Source: JBNRMW01 sp050309795
GTDB taxonomy: Bacteria; Bacillota_I; Bacilli_A; Erysipelotrichales; Erysipelotrichaceae
Assembly (NCBI GenBank): GCA_050309795.1
Contig: JBNRMW010000001.1
Coordinates: forward strand, 1 to 38,718
Length of the DNA: 38,718 nucleotides
Direction of reading: 5' to 3'
Positions 7,541 through 14,895 of the stretch are shown here, piece after piece. The notes under the pieces are model-generated. The model ran no database searches. It was given only the letters and a program-made list of their open reading frames with translations, and was not told where the DNA came from. Numbering within the stretch: position 1 is the stretch's first letter; each line of letters opens with the position of its first letter. The translations under genes and the position numbers were made by a program.

Positions 7541-8302
7541 ATGAAACGAAAAGCATATACCATTCTCGGCATACTCTTAATCCTAACTGGATTACTTATC
7601 GCCGCCTTACCTTACTATCAATCGTATGTGATGCAAAGACAATCACAATCGTTAACCGACATCATTGACGAGCTTTCAGCTGAAGAGCTCCAAGAGAATA
7701 CAAACAACGAGGCGACTTACGATTGGGATTTAATTGAAAACATAAGCTTCGATGATTTCAATCCCGTACAAGAAGTATTTACCGACCTAAATATAATTGC
7801 CGAAAGTCGTTACCGATTAGACTATAATCGAGACGGTTCCTTTAAAAAAGACCAAATCATAGGACAAATCGTCATTCCTGAATTACAAATTAACTTAACG
7901 CTATTTTCTGGAATTACCAACGGCAATCTACTATATGGTGTCGCCAATATGAAAGCCAATCAAGTGATGGGCCAAAAAAATTATGCGATTGCGGGACATA
8001 TCGCTCACGCTTATAACACCCTCTTCACCCATTTACCAAAAGCCAAAAAAGGAATGATTGTGCGTCTTACGGACAAAAAAAATATTTATTATTACAAAAT
8101 ATTTGAAACCAAGGAAGTCGATGTCCATGCGGTGTATATGGTAGAAAATCACCAAGCAGAAGTCCACGGAAAACCCATTATTAGTTTAATGAGCTGTATT
8201 CCCAACAAAAAACATATGAGATTCTTCGCGGTTGGCGAACTCGTTTCTGTTCAACCCTATACTAAAGATGCAATGATAACAAAAGATGCTGACCCTTACT
8301 AA
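7541..8302 (+). CDS. srtA: Class A-type sortase
   Basis: Sortases cleave LPXTG-type signals of surface proteins and join them to lipid II at the outer membrane face. The 253-residue protein has an N-terminal anchor (about residues 6-27) with no signal cleavage site, a linker, and the beta-barrel domain holding the catalytic His in AIAGHIAHAYNTLF, Cys in SLMSC (usual TLxTC) and Arg in MRFF, in the correct order. The Cys motif departs from the consensus at the threonines. It is a single gene following the divergent ldh; its last codons form the terminator 8281-8320. The last 135 bases of the gene plus 18 downstream bases are repeated 4022 bases away (12190-12342). Confidence 0.9.
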   Translation: MKRKAYTILGILLILTGLLIAALPYYQSYVMQRQSQSLTDIIDELSAEELQENTNNEATYDWDLIENISFDDFNPVQEVFTDLNIIAESRYRLDYNRDGSFKKDQIIGQIVIPELQINLTLFSGITNGNLLYGVANMKANQVMGQKNYAIAGHIAHAYNTLFTHLPKAKKGMIVRLTDKKNIYYYKIFETKEVDVHAVYMVENHQAEVHGKPIISLMSCIPNKKHMRFFAVGELVSVQPYTKDAMITKDADPY

Positions 8303-8320
8303 GAGGAATCAGCATCTTTT
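8168..8320 (+). repeat. Direct repeat copy A (sortase 3' end and terminator)
   Basis: 153 bases covering the last 44 sortase codons, stop and terminator, repeated at 12190-12342 with six mismatches. The two copies bound the MurT/GatD/ATP-grasp module. Confidence 0.9.
8281..8320 (+). terminator. Sortase terminator
   Basis: A 12-bp perfect stem AAAAGATGCTGA/TCAGCATCTTTT encloses the stop codon; the T-run is part of the stem. Being palindromic with A- and T-ends it can act in both directions. Confidence 0.75.
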
Positions 8321-8647
8321 CTACTTCTGGGAATAGCTAACATCACCACATTCAAAGTCAACACTTAAATATGGTGGTTTGCAAAATAATTAATAATACT
8401 GGTAAATCTTAAAAAGGAATAACATATTGTTAGTTGAAAATATAATTGGAAACAAACTATTGAAATTGTTATTTGTATCGAAAAATCGTTTCAAACTCAA
8501 AACACTTGTCTCTGATAATTGATTCGCAAATTTATGACAACTCAACTAAGCTATTGAGATTATACCAAGATTGTCATCAAACTTTTGCATTATTAATTAC
8601 TCAAATTGCTTACTTTTATCAATCCTTCCTTCCATTATTTTGACACG
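8321..8647. other. AT-rich intergenic stretch, no gene seen
   Basis: About 330 bases between the sortase terminator and the murT-like stop. All frames are closed by frequent stops; I see no tRNA, clear hairpin terminator for murT or repeat. It is distinctly AT-rich, like the rest of the inserted module. Confidence 0.6.
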
Positions 8648-10006
8648 CTATATACGCTTAATTAGTTCATTACGAATAATTTCATTTTCTTTCATTGTTT
8701 TAGTGCCAGGAATTAGATAAATATAATCTAAATCATTAATTGGAAAATCATTAATGAGATCAAGTTCATTAGGACGTGCAATGATTTGATTTTTTGGATA
8801 ACCCGCAAATTCAAGTCTCGCTTGATAGTCTAAATAACGGGCACTTCCAATTCCAATACGTTTAATATGTGGTTGAATTAGGTACTCAAAATTAACATCA
8901 TATAAATAAGCTATATTTTCATTTTCTCTACCTTGATAATTAACTTGATTAATGATTATAATCCCAACATTCTTTTCTGTTTCGTTCAATCTTATGTAGT
9001 CAAACGCACGAGTAACCGCTACTGGGTTTTGGTCTTTGCCCATAATTGTAACAAATGTCTTGTTCTTTACGGGATAAACCTCATAGCGAGTTTTGGGAAT
9101 CTTTGGTGATTTCAAATACTCAATAACTTTTTCTAATTCAAATCCTGATTTATGTAAAATCACAATAGCAACCATTAAGTTATACAAATTAGCTAAATTA
9201 AAAGTATCGGTATAAACTTTGAATTCATGATTTTTGTGTTGGAAGACAAAGTGGTCCTCAAATAGGCGAGTAATTTGATAATCTGGCGTTGGATTGGTAA
9301 ATTTACAATTTGGGCAGATTGCTTTTCCTAAGTGATGATAATGGTGGAATTGATATTCTAAAGTATGATCACATACAGGACAAATTGGCAAGTCATTGAT
9401 TAAATCATTAACTGTTGAAGTTCTTGTATCAAGATGTGAAATAGAAAAGTAGGTTCTTGGATTATTTGGTTTGAGTTGACAACTTATTAAATCATCAGCA
9501 TTTAGGATTAAATGTGTGCTATCATCAATATTTTCATTAAGAATATTAAACACATAGTCTACATGTGCATTGCGTCGATACGAATCTCTGAACAGATTAG
9601 TAATTGCCATAAGCTGTGGTTGATACTTATCCAAGATAAAACGGCTAGCTAGTTCATCAATTTCTAAAACTGAGTAATCTACCAAACTATTTCCTCGTAA
9701 ATTTATACCATCTAGGATTGCACCTAGTGTTCCTTCAAGATAATTGGAACCGTAACCATTATTCACTAAGGAAAGATTTTGTGTTCTAATAAATCCAGCA
9801 ACTAGATTAGAAACAGAAGTTTTACCATTAGTTCCTGTGATCGCAATACGATTTTTCGGTATCGGTACTAAATCGAATAGGTTTGGCTCAATTTTTAGAG
9901 CGATATATCCTGGTAAGTGGGTGCTGTTTCGACCGAACAAAGCCATACCATCTTGAATAATTTTTGAGATAGCAATGGCAGAATAATAGCGAATTGACTT
10001 TTTCAT
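8648..10006 (-). CDS. murT: MurT-like Mur ligase (lipid II isoglutamine amidase subunit family)
   Basis: MurT with GatD amidates the D-glutamate of lipid II in Gram-positives: MurT activates the carboxylate with ATP and GatD delivers ammonia from glutamine. The 452 residues show the Mur-ligase P-loop GTNGKTS (58-64), the TNLFRD motif (137-141), the MurT-specific Cys4 zinc ribbon (C209, C212, C231, C234), and the C-terminal DUF1727 region with LYDVNFE, whose Asp370 corresponds to the residue thought to complete the GatD triad. The usual KNPAG-like motif reads KDQNPVAVT. Its start overlaps the GatD-like stop by four bases, so the order is gatD-murT, reverse of the common murT-gatD. Because its partner has lost glutaminase residues, the acceptor or nitrogen source may differ. 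Confidence 0.85.
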   Translation of the reverse strand: MKKSIRYYSAIAISKIIQDGMALFGRNSTHLPGYIALKIEPNLFDLVPIPKNRIAITGTNGKTSVSNLVAGFIRTQNLSLVNNGYGSNYLEGTLGAILDGINLRGNSLVDYSVLEIDELASRFILDKYQPQLMAITNLFRDSYRRNAHVDYVFNILNENIDDSTHLILNADDLISCQLKPNNPRTYFSISHLDTRTSTVNDLINDLPICPVCDHTLEYQFHHYHHLGKAICPNCKFTNPTPDYQITRLFEDHFVFQHKNHEFKVYTDTFNLANLYNLMVAIVILHKSGFELEKVIEYLKSPKIPKTRYEVYPVKNKTFVTIMGKDQNPVAVTRAFDYIRLNETEKNVGIIIINQVNYQGRENENIAYLYDVNFEYLIQPHIKRIGIGSARYLDYQARLEFAGYPKNQIIARPNELDLINDFPINDLDYIYLIPGTKTMKENEIIRNELIKRI

Positions 10007-10731
10007 AACAAAATCTCCGATATTTGATTGTATTTTCCTGATTTGAATTCTTCAACCCGTAAATGATATGCTTCCACCATAGATTCAAAGCCTTGAGGAA
10101 GTGGCAAATTTGGATCAATTTTCTTAAGAATGCGTTCCAAAAATAATGGATTTAAAATTAAGAACGGGCCCAAGCAATTAGTTCCATAGAAATTTTTATA
10201 TTGCACTCCGTCCTCTCTTATCTTACGATTCATGCCGAATCCATCCTTTACGGTAAATAAGAAATCATTAAAGTCACTTTCAGGATAACATTGTGAGAAT
10301 TGGGATTTGTGAGCGGTAATCATAAGGCTTCCTTTCGAACCTAAAATATAATTATTTATTCTTGGACGCAGGCGTTGAATCGTATAAAAACTAAATGTGT
10401 TCAATCCACACACTTTACCGAATTCTTCGTAATCAATTTCTGTTCCAAATATATTAAGCCCGTTTCCAAAAACAAAAAAATATATGCCTTCTTCAATCAT
10501 TTGTTTTATTCGTTCTTTATGGGGCAATAATCTTTGTATAAGATTCAATTGATGTTTTTCTGATAGTTCACCCAAGTAAACTACATCTACTTTATGATTA
10601 ACGAAGTAAGGGATATCTATTAGAGATGATTTAATCACAGTATGTTTGCTAAAAATTTGTTCGAATAAAATCTGATGACCATTTTCTCCATATAAGGTAG
10701 CAACATCATGCGCTATAATTTCTACAATCAT
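10003..10731 (-). CDS. GatD-like protein lacking glutaminase catalytic residues
   Basis: A 242-residue class-I glutamine amidotransferase-like (CobB/CobQ type) protein of the GatD family, by position beside murT and by landmarks such as GVQYKNFYGTNCLGP. In active GatD the nucleophile lies in a CGGYQ(F/L)LG motif and the His in GTYLHGP. Here the same positions read FGNGLNIFG (Phe88 for Cys) and GTNCLGP (Leu187 for His), so both catalytic residues are gone although the fold landmarks remain. I checked the codons around residue 88: TTT GGA AAC GGG, with no frameshift. Glutamine hydrolysis is therefore unlikely; a structural, channel or regulatory role for MurT is inferred. AGGGGG ribosome site seven bases before ATG; a 168-base gap separates it from the ATP-grasp gene. 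Confidence 0.8.
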   Translation of the reverse strand: MIVEIIAHDVATLYGENGHQILFEQIFSKHTVIKSSLIDIPYFVNHKVDVVYLGELSEKHQLNLIQRLLPHKERIKQMIEEGIYFFVFGNGLNIFGTEIDYEEFGKVCGLNTFSFYTIQRLRPRINNYILGSKGSLMITAHKSQFSQCYPESDFNDFLFTVKDGFGMNRKIREDGVQYKNFYGTNCLGPFLILNPLFLERILKKIDPNLPLPQGFESMVEAYHLRVEEFKSGKYNQISEILL

Positions 10732-10807
10732 ATAGTGACCCCCTAATCAATAATCCTAGATATATATTAATGTTTATTACTACCATATGCAACATGATTT
10801 AAGGGAT

Positions 10808-10879
10808 ACTGTCAATTTTACCCATTATTAGGCTACAATAGTATAGCAAACTCATTAAGAAAATATTTTACACTGTCAA
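10808..10879 (-). promoter_or_regulatory. gatD-murT promoter with flanking TTGACAGT repeats
   Basis: On the minus strand TGCTATACT (10840-10848) is a good extended -10, giving a leader of about 100 bases to gatD. Two direct copies of TTGACAGT lie at 10872-10879 and 10808-10815, one on each side of it, like a paired operator; they could also be chance or -35-like elements. Confidence 0.35.
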
Positions 10880-10898
10880 AAATTATTTTTTTTATTTA

Positions 10899-11912
10899 TT
10901 AGGAATTCAATTTACTTAATGTTTCTTTATATTTTGGTTTCAAACCAATTTTTTCGGGTCCCACGAGCTCTGGAAATTGAATCATATCATGGGCAGGAAA
11001 GGTATTTCCTTCAATTAGAATTGGTCCATTGGTGGTAATTGCCACATCCCATCCAACATAGTTCAAGTTATTAAGTCGTAATGCAGCTTTCAACGTTATC
11101 TCTTTAGCTTCTTGGAAGTACGGAATCTCAAATCCAATAAACTCTGTTTTTGTAATTGGATGTTGAGTGAAGCTTTCTAACTCCTGATTATTTGCATTAG
11201 AAGAAATTTGGCCAGATTCTATATCGATTTTAACAATCATACCTCCAGCATGGAAGTTATCTACACGTTTACCTGAGCCAATTCTGCATGCCGCAAACAT
11301 GACTTCTGCTTTCTCATCCTTACGTAATGTGTAAATTCGAATGGAATTTACAGAATCTGGGTTTAATTGACTCATCTTAGGATGTTGTTGAATCACTTCT
11401 TCGATAATGAATGGGTCTTTATTGGTAAGTTTCTCAAATACTTCTGTTACGTTTTCACTATTATTGCGATAAAAACTAATCCCTTCACCACACATACTGT
11501 CCAAAGGTTTGGCAATAATTTCAGAATGTAGATTAAAGAATCTTTCAAAAGATTCAAATTGATCCTTTTCAACTTTCATAAAATCACGCCCAACCAAGTC
11601 TTTAAAAGTTTCCAAGAAAATAAACTTATCATCCAAAACATAACTCGCTGTTTTTTGATTATATAGATTATTCAAATCGTTGTTATATCCTCTAGTGATA
11701 AAAGTTTCTCTTTTTTTTGCATCAATCTCATAAAATCTGAAATTAAGATAATCAGTATATCCTGATTTATATTTTAATCCTGAGTAAATCATATCTATAA
11801 ATACTATAATCTGATTCTTTCCTGATATTTTATGAACTTTTTTTGACGTTTCTAACATGCGTATATGATCCATCTTAATAATACGTTGGATAAGATACTT
11901 TATTTTTTTCAT
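10899..11912 (-). CDS. ATP-grasp ligase, sugar-transfer-associated type
   Basis: A 337-residue ATP-grasp enzyme of the family labelled sugar-transfer associated ATP-grasp. Visible landmarks are the ATP-binding Lys in IAKPLDSMCGEGISFY (about 153-168), the linker-strand EE in PFIIEEVIQQHPKM, the family motif NPDSVNSIRIYTL, and the Mg-binding EGN in LIEGNTFPAHDMIQFP near the C-terminus. ATP-grasp enzymes join a carboxylate to an amine or thiol through an acyl phosphate; the substrate here is unknown. It precedes gatD-murT on the same strand within the inserted module, so a joint role in modifying a wall peptide or building a peptide is plausible but inferred. No membrane segment. GAGGT ribosome site six bases before ATG; composition AT-rich. 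Confidence 0.75.
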   Translation of the reverse strand: MKKIKYLIQRIIKMDHIRMLETSKKVHKISGKNQIIVFIDMIYSGLKYKSGYTDYLNFRFYEIDAKKRETFITRGYNNDLNNLYNQKTASYVLDDKFIFLETFKDLVGRDFMKVEKDQFESFERFFNLHSEIIAKPLDSMCGEGISFYRNNSENVTEVFEKLTNKDPFIIEEVIQQHPKMSQLNPDSVNSIRIYTLRKDEKAEVMFAACRIGSGKRVDNFHAGGMIVKIDIESGQISSNANNQELESFTQHPITKTEFIGFEIPYFQEAKEITLKAALRLNNLNYVGWDVAITTNGPILIEGNTFPAHDMIQFPELVGPEKIGLKPKYKETLSKLNS

Positions 11913-12189
11913 TTCATTACCTCAAATCTCCCATACGATAATATTTTATCAGAAAATACGATAGTTTTTAGGATAAATTGATTATTAACTTAGTTATGAC
12001 TTTGTTTACCTTATTCTCTTAGTAAATTGATTTAAATATGTTGATAGCAAGTTAAGATTAAAGAGCAATTAGTGCTTAAATAAAAATGTCAGTAGATTAT
12101 TAATTATTTGAGGACTAACATAAATTTAATCACTCTTTACTAAAAATACTTGATTCAGAAGATATAAAAAGCATATCAGTAATTTTAAT
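11913..12189. other. AT-rich intergenic stretch upstream of the ATP-grasp gene
   Basis: About 280 bases with no ORF, tRNA or strong hairpin. A possible minus-strand -10 (TGATAAAAT, near 11945) lies before the ATP-grasp gene. The left boundary of repeat copy B follows at 12190. Confidence 0.5.
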
Positions 12190-12324
12190 GGAAAACCCAT
12201 TATTAGTTTAATGAGCTGTATACCCAACAAAAAAAATATGAGATTCTTCGCGGTTGGCGAACTCGTTTCCGTTCAACCCTACACTAAAGATGCAATGATA
12301 ACAAAAGATGCTGACCCTTATTAA
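12190..12324 (+). pseudogene. Sortase 3' fragment (second copy)
   Basis: The last 44 codons and stop of the sortase at 7541, still in frame, without any start or upstream part. Of five coding differences from the intact gene, four are synonymous and one is His to Asn, a pattern expected if the fragment came from a functional sortase allele rather than from decay in place. It contains the catalytic Cys codon but cannot encode a sortase. Confidence 0.85.
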
Positions 12325-12342
12325 TAGGAATCAGCATCTTTT
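12303..12342. terminator. Second copy of the sortase terminator, now beside cysK
   Basis: The same 12-bp stem as at 8281-8320. On the minus strand it follows the cysK stop (12350) and ends in TTTT, so it can serve as the cysK terminator. Confidence 0.65.
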
Positions 12343-12349
12343 ACTTTAC

Positions 12350-13279
12350 TTATTCAGTGAATAACTTCGTGGAATAATAACGATCAAAACTATCCGGTAA
12401 GACCACCACAATGTTTTGACCTGCAAATTTTGGATTTTTAGCCAACTGAATCGCCGCTTCTAAAGCCGCTCCAGATGAAATACCAACACCTAAACCCTCG
12501 GTCAAAGCAAACTCTTTGGCTCGAATAATCGAGGCTTCGTCACTTACATCAATGACTTCATTATAAATATCGGTTTCAAGAATTGAAGGAATAAACCCCG
12601 CACCAATGCCCTGGATGGTATGAGATCCAGCGACCCCTTGAGTCAAAACCGGTGACTTTTCTGGCTGTACAGCAACCACATGAATATTTTCTTGGTTTTC
12701 ACGAAGATATTTACCAGCACCCGTAATGGTGCCACCCGTACCAATTCCCGACACTAATACATCTACTTTTCCTTCTAATTGATTAAACAATTCTGGTCCT
12801 GTCGTTTCATAATGCACCTTCACATTATAGGGATTATCAAACTGAGCAGCAATGAATACCTTCGGATCTTCTTCTTTTAACTCTAAAGTTTTTGCGATTG
12901 CACCTTTCATGCCTTCCGCTGCGGGCGTTAAAATTAAATTTGCACCATAAGCCTTTAAAATATTTCGACGCTCAATACTCATCGACTCGGGCATGACTAA
13001 AGACACCTTCAAGCCCAAAGCTCGCCCCATGCTAGCAAGCCCAATACCGGTATTCCCAGAGGTCGCTTCCACAATATGAGTATCCTTTTTAATGGTCCCA
13101 TCTTTTATACCTTCTAAAAGCATCGATTTAGCAATTCGATCTTTAACCGATCCCGTTGGGTTAAACATTTCTAACTTTACAAATATATTCGCTGATACAC
13201 CTAGTTTTTCCTGTAAATTTTTTGCGTGTAATAAGGGGGTGTTCCCCACCATATCTAAAACACTACGAAAATATTTCAT
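12350..13279 (-). CDS. cysK: Cysteine synthase (O-acetylserine sulfhydrylase)
   Basis: Makes L-cysteine from O-acetylserine and sulfide with pyridoxal phosphate. The 309 residues show the PLP lysine Lys46 in NPTGSVKDR, the substrate loop TSGNTG, the phosphate-binding GTGGT loop in SGIGTGGTITGAG, and the C-terminal SSGAAL motif, all in family order and at the family length. AAAGGAG lies seven bases before ATG. It has its own extended -10 promoter inside the short gap behind the CorC gene terminator, so it is probably transcribed separately from corC. Cystathionine beta-synthase would be a less likely reading. Confidence 0.93.
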   Translation of the reverse strand: MKYFRSVLDMVGNTPLLHAKNLQEKLGVSANIFVKLEMFNPTGSVKDRIAKSMLLEGIKDGTIKKDTHIVEATSGNTGIGLASMGRALGLKVSLVMPESMSIERRNILKAYGANLILTPAAEGMKGAIAKTLELKEEDPKVFIAAQFDNPYNVKVHYETTGPELFNQLEGKVDVLVSGIGTGGTITGAGKYLRENQENIHVVAVQPEKSPVLTQGVAGSHTIQGIGAGFIPSILETDIYNEVIDVSDEASIIRAKEFALTEGLGVGISSGAALEAAIQLAKNPKFAGQNIVVVLPDSFDRYYSTKLFTE

Positions 13280-13304
13280 ATTTGATTTCTCCTTTAACTC
13301 TTAC

Positions 13305-13313
13305 ATTCTAACA
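13305..13313 (-). promoter_or_regulatory. Extended -10 promoter of cysK
   Basis: On the minus strand TGTTAGAAT directly follows the corC terminator stem and lies about 25 bases before the cysK ATG. Terminator T-run and promoter abut. Confidence 0.4.
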
Positions 13314-13338
13314 AAAACGATGCTTAATTCGCATCGTC
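13312..13338 (-). terminator. Terminator inside the 3' end of the first CorC gene
   Basis: ACGATGC/GCATCGT stem with the loop carrying the stop codon region, then TTTTTG on the minus strand. The stem is made of the last codons of the gene ending at 13324. Confidence 0.65.
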
Positions 13339-14652
13339 TTGCTCAGGATCTGGTAATTTTGTTAGTTCAATACGTTCGATATAATGTTGAGAGACATCCA
13401 AAATCTTAAAGACATATCCGTTAAATTCGAAGGTACGACCAACATCTTCTGGTTGTGGTAAATGACCCAAAAGGCCGACCATAAATCCGGACAATGTTTC
13501 ATAATCATCCAAGGGTAAATCAATATAAATCATTTGTTCCACATGGTCTAAAGGAACATCGCCATCAATCAAAAATTGGCGGTCATTTATTTTTTCAATT
13601 TCTTTATCTTCTTCTTCATCATACTCATCAAATATTTCACCGACAATTTCTTCCAGCAAATCTTCGATTGTAATCAAACCAGCTGTTCCACCATATTCAT
13701 CAACAACAATGGCTAAATGAATTTTCTTTGATTGCATATCGTAGAAAACCTCATCGGTATAAATGGTATCCGGAACAAAGTATGCAGGTCGCATAATTTG
13801 ACGCAAGTTAAAATCTTCAAACTTTCCATCTTTCATCGTTTTTAACAAATCTTTTAAATGAATAACCCCAATGATTTTATCAAGAGATTCTTCATAAATA
13901 GGAAAACGACTATACCGTTGATTAAAAAGAAAATCACGTACCTCTTCTGGCGTGCTTTCGACGTCCACGGCTAAAATATCGGTCCGGTGGGTCATAATAT
14001 CCGTTACTGGTTGATTATCAAAGTTGAAAATATTGAAAATCATCGTTTTTTCGTTTTCCCGAATATTTCCCTTCTCTTCACCAACATCTACCATCATTCG
14101 AATTTCTTCCTCGGTAATCTCTTCCGTATCCGCATCAGGGTCGATGCCCAATAATCGAACAACCATATTAGTTGAAGCAGAAAGTAAGGACACCAATGGG
14201 GACGTTATTTTTGACATAAAATTAATGATATAAACGATACTATAGGAAATCTTTTCCGCGTAGGTCATTCCAATTCGCTTTGGAACCATTTCACCAAATA
14301 CAATTGTAAAATAAGATAAAATCAAAGTAACAAGCGTCATGGCTACGGGTTTAAACGTTGTTGGATTAAGATTTGGAATTTGAGTTTGAATCAAACTAAT
14401 AAGACGATCACTAAACGCATCACTCGCAAAAGCAGAGGACAAAAATCCAGCAAGGGTAATCCCAATTTGAATCGTCGACAAAAATTTGTTCGAATCTTTT
14501 AAGAGATTGAACAAAATAATCGATTTCTTATCGTTATCTTCCGCTTTAACTTTTATTTTATTATCGTTTAAGGAAACAAACGCAATCTCGCTCATCGCAA
14601 ATAAGCCATTGACCAGAGTCAAAAAGATGATAATTAGAATTTGAGATACCAT
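13324..14652 (-). CDS. CorC/HlyC-type CBS-domain membrane protein (CNNM family)
   Basis: A 442-residue protein with the CNNM layout: N-terminal DUF21 membrane domain of about four helices (residues 1-165, including NGLFAMSEIAFVSL), a tandem CBS pair (about 205-330, with VVDEYGGTAGLITIEDLLEEIVGEI) and a C-terminal CorC_HlyC domain (about 345-430). Family members are implicated in magnesium and cobalt transport or efflux; older names call them hemolysins, without direct proof of lysis. Its ATG overlaps the stop of a 29-codon ORF as TAATG, so its translation is probably coupled to that ORF. A paralogue lies divergently at 14896. Terminator formed by its own last codons. Confidence 0.9.
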   Translation of the reverse strand: MVSQILIIIFLTLVNGLFAMSEIAFVSLNDNKIKVKAEDNDKKSIILFNLLKDSNKFLSTIQIGITLAGFLSSAFASDAFSDRLISLIQTQIPNLNPTTFKPVAMTLVTLILSYFTIVFGEMVPKRIGMTYAEKISYSIVYIINFMSKITSPLVSLLSASTNMVVRLLGIDPDADTEEITEEEIRMMVDVGEEKGNIRENEKTMIFNIFNFDNQPVTDIMTHRTDILAVDVESTPEEVRDFLFNQRYSRFPIYEESLDKIIGVIHLKDLLKTMKDGKFEDFNLRQIMRPAYFVPDTIYTDEVFYDMQSKKIHLAIVVDEYGGTAGLITIEDLLEEIVGEIFDEYDEEEDKEIEKINDRQFLIDGDVPLDHVEQMIYIDLPLDDYETLSGFMVGLLGHLPQPEDVGRTFEFNGYVFKILDVSQHYIERIELTKLPDPEQDDAN

Positions 14653-14741
14653 TAGCTTAGAACCTCATATCGTTTTCTAATTAATCGATCTATTGGGTAG
14701 ACAAGTATATAACACCTACACGGGTCTGGGTTTTCGTTCAT
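14652..14741 (-). CDS. 29-residue leader ORF coupled to the CorC gene
   Basis: An ORF of 29 codons beginning ATG AAC GAA AAC, with an excellent AAGGAG seven bases upstream, ends in TAATG so that its stop shares bases with the corC start. The peptide has three prolines, a Cys-Arg-Cys motif (PDPCRCY) and a basic region (RLIRKRY). The corC gene itself has only GAGG ten bases before its start, within this ORF. The arrangement suggests either a leader peptide controlling corC, as leader ORFs control Mg2+ transporter genes in enterobacteria, or a small real protein. Family unknown. Confidence 0.6.
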   Translation of the reverse strand: MNENPDPCRCYILVYPIDRLIRKRYEVLS

Positions 14742-14866
14742 TAACATTCTCCTTTTATGAGAGTATTTTATAGGACAAATTCCACTGTGTCAAACACCCT
14801 GCGTCAGTTAAACCCATCTTAACTAGACATTTACAATGAATCCCTATGCCTTTAGCTGATATTTTA

Positions 14867-14875
14867 TGATAAAAT
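14867..14875 (+). promoter_or_regulatory. Extended -10 promoter of the second CorC gene
   Basis: TGATAAAAT, the same extended -10 sequence as before the sortase, ends 20 bases before the ATG at 14896. Confidence 0.45.
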
Positions 14876-14895
14876 AATCAAAAGGAGTGAATACG

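Larger units (their letters stand above)
12190..12342 (+). repeat. Direct repeat copy B
   Basis: 153 bases matching 8168-8320 with six mismatches (about 96% identity), ending at the terminator T-run, seven bases before the cysK stop. Confidence 0.9.

Noticed and set aside
8321..8647. AT-rich gap as a possible small RNA, origin or transfer site
   Set aside because: No convincing hairpin, iteron or promoter-terminator pair was found; treated as plain intergenic DNA.
8168..12342. The 153-bp repeats as ends of an insertion sequence
   Set aside because: The repeats are sortase coding sequence, lie in direct orientation, and no transposase is between them.
14653..14895. Magnesium riboswitch (M-box or ykkC-like) before the CorC genes
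   Set aside because: The intergenic space toward the minus-strand gene is mostly a translated leader ORF, and no conserved riboswitch core or expression-platform hairpin could be drawn.
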